The notes under the pieces were generated by a model. The model did not search any database and was not told the origin of the DNA. It saw nothing but the letters and a program-made list of their open reading frames with translations. The translations under genes and the position numbers were made by a program. Shown here piece by piece: positions 61,398 through 64,000 of a stretch of 64,000 nt of DNA. Source of the stretch: Climacteris rufus (lineage: Eukaryota > Chordata > Aves > Passeriformes > Climacteridae); contig VZRZ01003083.1 in NCBI GenBank assembly GCA_013398175.1, forward strand, positions 1,013,815 through 1,077,814, read 5' to 3'. How positions within the stretch are numbered: position 1 is the stretch's first letter; every line of letters starts with the position of its first letter.

Positions 61398-62733
61398 AAC
61401 TTTTTTCATTAGAGAATAGCTCTTGTCCAAATTAGTTTCCTGGATATGTTGGGGAGTGAGGTGGAGAGCGGTATTATTCGACAATATCTTCATTTGTTTT
61501 GTCTTTTTAAATATTTTTGGCTGGAATATTTGAGGGGTTTGGTTTTTAAATGAATTGAATTTTAGATCATGTTTAAAGATTTAACATGGCATTTTGTGCT
61601 ATGTTTACAGAATATAGCTTTTTATATTTTCTGGAAAACAGATACTCTTCAAATTACAATTAATTGGTCTGTCTAATCTAAAAAAGTCAAAATGTTCTCT
61701 CAATTTCTGATAAAATTATGCTTTCCTAACATTTTTAGGATTGCAGATAGACATATAGAGATAGCATCACTTCTCTTTGTAGAATTTTTTCATTCCTCCT
61801 TTCTCTTTTTTTTTTTTCTTTTTTTTTCTTGCCCTGGTGGATCTGTTCTTTGTGGATAGTAATGCAAAAACGGAACAGATCTTTCAATGACTTCTCCAGA
61901 TAAAACAGGTTGTAAAAATGCTGAATTTGCTTTAAGGTTCACAGGACAGGTAATATGAAGGTAAAATGGCAATGAACACATGGTGTTTGAGTGGGAGGCT
62001 TGGGCCAAGGGAAAGCAGACTGTCACAACTCTGAATTAATGTCCGAAAAGTTATCTGTACAGAAGCAACAGGGGGTGAGAGGGGACAAAAGTGACCATCA
62101 ATAAATTAACAAGAAGTTCACTGTCAGTGCTCTGTGATAGCTGAAAAGTAAAAGATACAGCTGAAAAATGTAAGAAAATTTCCTGTGGTAGAGGAGTTGC
62201 CTGCAGCAGCTTGATGCTCTTCATACTGGAAGTGCTGTTTGGTGGTCCATGGTTCATATTCTCTTATGTGTAGAAGTGAACCTGCTACTACTCCACTTTT
62301 AAATGTGTTAGGCACTAGCATTAACATGGGATTCATCTCTCTCAGCCATGGCAAAGGGAAATGAGGGGTTCCTCATAGTTTAAATTAGAATTGTCCTAGA
62401 GTGCAGAGCTTCTGGGGACTGTGTGTTGGCATGCTGACACTGCAGCAACCACTCCCTTTACTTTTAGCACATCGTGCAGTCGGGACTCTGAGCAAATAGT
62501 AATGAATTGATCCTTGGTGCTTTCCATACACATTGGTTTAGTGTTACTATTCCATAAGTGAAGAAAATTGGCACATGGAATTTTTCTTTAGCTGGTCTGT
62601 GATCACATGTGGTGTCTACGGCAGAGGTGATGGTAGGGTCAACCATTAAACTGTGTCACCGTGCTGAGGCTGAGGCAATGGTGAGGTAGTGCTCAACCAG
62701 AGGAATGGAAAACGGATCAAATCCCACAGATGT

Positions 62734-62755
62734 GCAGCAACAGCAACAGCAACAG
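62734..62755 (+). repeat. (CAGCAA)n hexamer repeat
   Basis: Three to four CAGCAA units in tandem; no coding frame of note around it. Confidence 0.9.
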
Positions 62756-63009
62756 TGAGCTGTGCCTACATGAGCAAGCCCACTGGAGTACTTCATTTAG
62801 GCTTTTCATTTCAGCAAGACTATTATGAAAACAGTACTCAAATACTAAGCATTAGCTGAAGTAGAAGCCACTGAACCCTTCTGTACAATTTTTACATGTT
62901 TTAACAGTTGAAGAAAAAAGTCATCACATGCATTATCTTCCTGTTTATTTTTGCTCTGTTTATTTAATGGTCATTTGGGAGGGATACAGATATACCAGCA
63001 AATAGAATT

Positions 63010-63025
63010 AAAAAAAAAAAAAAAA
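63010..63025 (+). repeat. Poly-A tract
   Basis: About sixteen A residues. No upstream processed gene copy or flanking duplication was recognised. Confidence 0.85.
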
Positions 63026-64000
63026 GGCAGAAATATCAATACTAAGCTTTCTATCTTGCTTGGGATATGCTAAAAATCATCCAACCATATGTCCAGGCAA
63101 ACCCCCTCTTCCTCATGTATATTTTACTTATTATCATGACTTTTCATACTGAATTACTGATGAAATTCACACTAGGAGAAATTCAAATTATATAATTATT
63201 TTAATTCAGTGATGGACTGAAACTTTTTATTTATATTACATATACAACATTTGTGTTTTTATTATGCTACACCTAAGATTTATCTGGCCTCTTAATTTTT
63301 AGGTGAAGTTCTGGAGGATGTAATTTATGTCACTCATGGCTGACTTATTCCTTTAGTTTTCAGATGAAGAGCCCACGAACTTCTCACCTCTCTGTCCTTG
63401 TGCAGACAAACATAACCTCAGCCTCTGCTAGTGAAAATGGTCAATCTAGAAATCTCAGAAAGCTCAGGTGACCTAAGATCATTGATTTACTTGTTTGTGG
63501 AAAAATGCAAACTGCTCATAAATGGTACATATGGAGAAGAGAAAAGTAGAATTTATACAAGATTTATAATTATGTAAACTCAGAAAAAAAATCCTAAGTC
63601 ACTTCATAAAGTTTTTCTTATCGTTTTTACAGGACTGCCTTTAAGCCTAGACTGAAAAACAAACAAACAAATGCCATCAAACCCAATAAAGTTCTGCACT
63701 GCAGCTATTGATCACGCATTTCACACTTGTGCAGTTTGTCTAAATTGTAACTAGTGCCTCCTACTATAGACTGCAATCTGGTTTTAGCTGTCCAAACTTC
63801 AGTTATCCAACACAGGATGATGGTTCTCTGTGTCTGTTACCTGCACTGATAATTCCCATAATTACTTGGACATGCTTTATCTCCCATGGCATTCAGTTAA
63901 ATGAAGATGCACTGCCTGTGAAAAACTACATTTTAATGTCCTACTCTAACTCCCCTCATAATACAGTCAGCAGCAGCCTATTTACTGGTTCTTCTTGATG

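Larger units (their letters stand above)
61398..64000. other. AT-rich unique DNA, no gene seen
   Basis: Poly-T/TC patch 61798-61829, CAGCAA hexamer repeat 62734-62755, A16 tract 63010-63025 and AAAC repeat near 63658-63669. Open frames stay below 80 codons. No recognised gene or transposon. Confidence 0.5.

Overview
The window looks like bird nuclear DNA from a draft assembly. The strongest clue is a set of CR1 LINE fragments, four of them with the avian 3' tail (TCATAGAATCATAG on one strand, ATTCTATGATTCT-like on the other). Alongside them are endogenous retrovirus LTRs of types I recognise from bird genomes and a 24-base N gap. The sequence is AT-rich and has no bacterial-type gene organisation. 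I found no protein-coding gene I can name and no convincing tRNA, rRNA or snRNA gene. Almost all open frames of 60-145 codons are what AT-rich non-coding DNA gives by chance or lie inside repeats. The window is therefore an intergenic desert or part of a very large intron.

Layout. 1-4.3 kb: unique DNA with an ERVL-type LTR fragment on the minus strand (1548-2014) and a moderately GC-enriched patch holding a perfect 20-bp palindrome (4277-4296). 7.8-20.6 kb: three solo LTRs with TGWTGCC...GGCAWCA ends. Two belong to one family (7778-8180 and 20173-20570, plus strand; the second is broken by the N gap). One is a longer relative on the minus strand (11214-11819). 22-33 kb: two CR1 3' tails and an ERVL-type LTR block with a decayed minisatellite (28614 to about 29475). 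37.2-37.5 kb: a compact 304-bp solo LTR with a perfect 6-bp target duplication. 44.7-48.7 kb: two very old CR1-type tails resembling turtle and crocodile CR1 rather than the young avian type, and a GC-rich LTR (44972-45601). 49.2 kb: another CR1 tail. 49.8-58.5 kb: unique DNA with several splice-site-bounded open segments on the plus strand and one very good splice donor (50590). This is the only part where I would look for a transcript. 59.97-61.4 kb: the largest CR1 copy, carrying a broken C-terminal part of ORF2 and split by a 600-bp solo LTR. This gives a clear order of insertion.

The elements do not form a working system. All LTRs are single, with no gag, pol or env between a pair, so they are relics of recombination or truncation. 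The CR1 copies are 5'-truncated. The most useful results are the target-site duplications and nesting order, the old amniote CR1 tails, the LTR family pair (which explains the assembly gap), and the candidate exons at 49.8-58.5 kb, which need transcript evidence.
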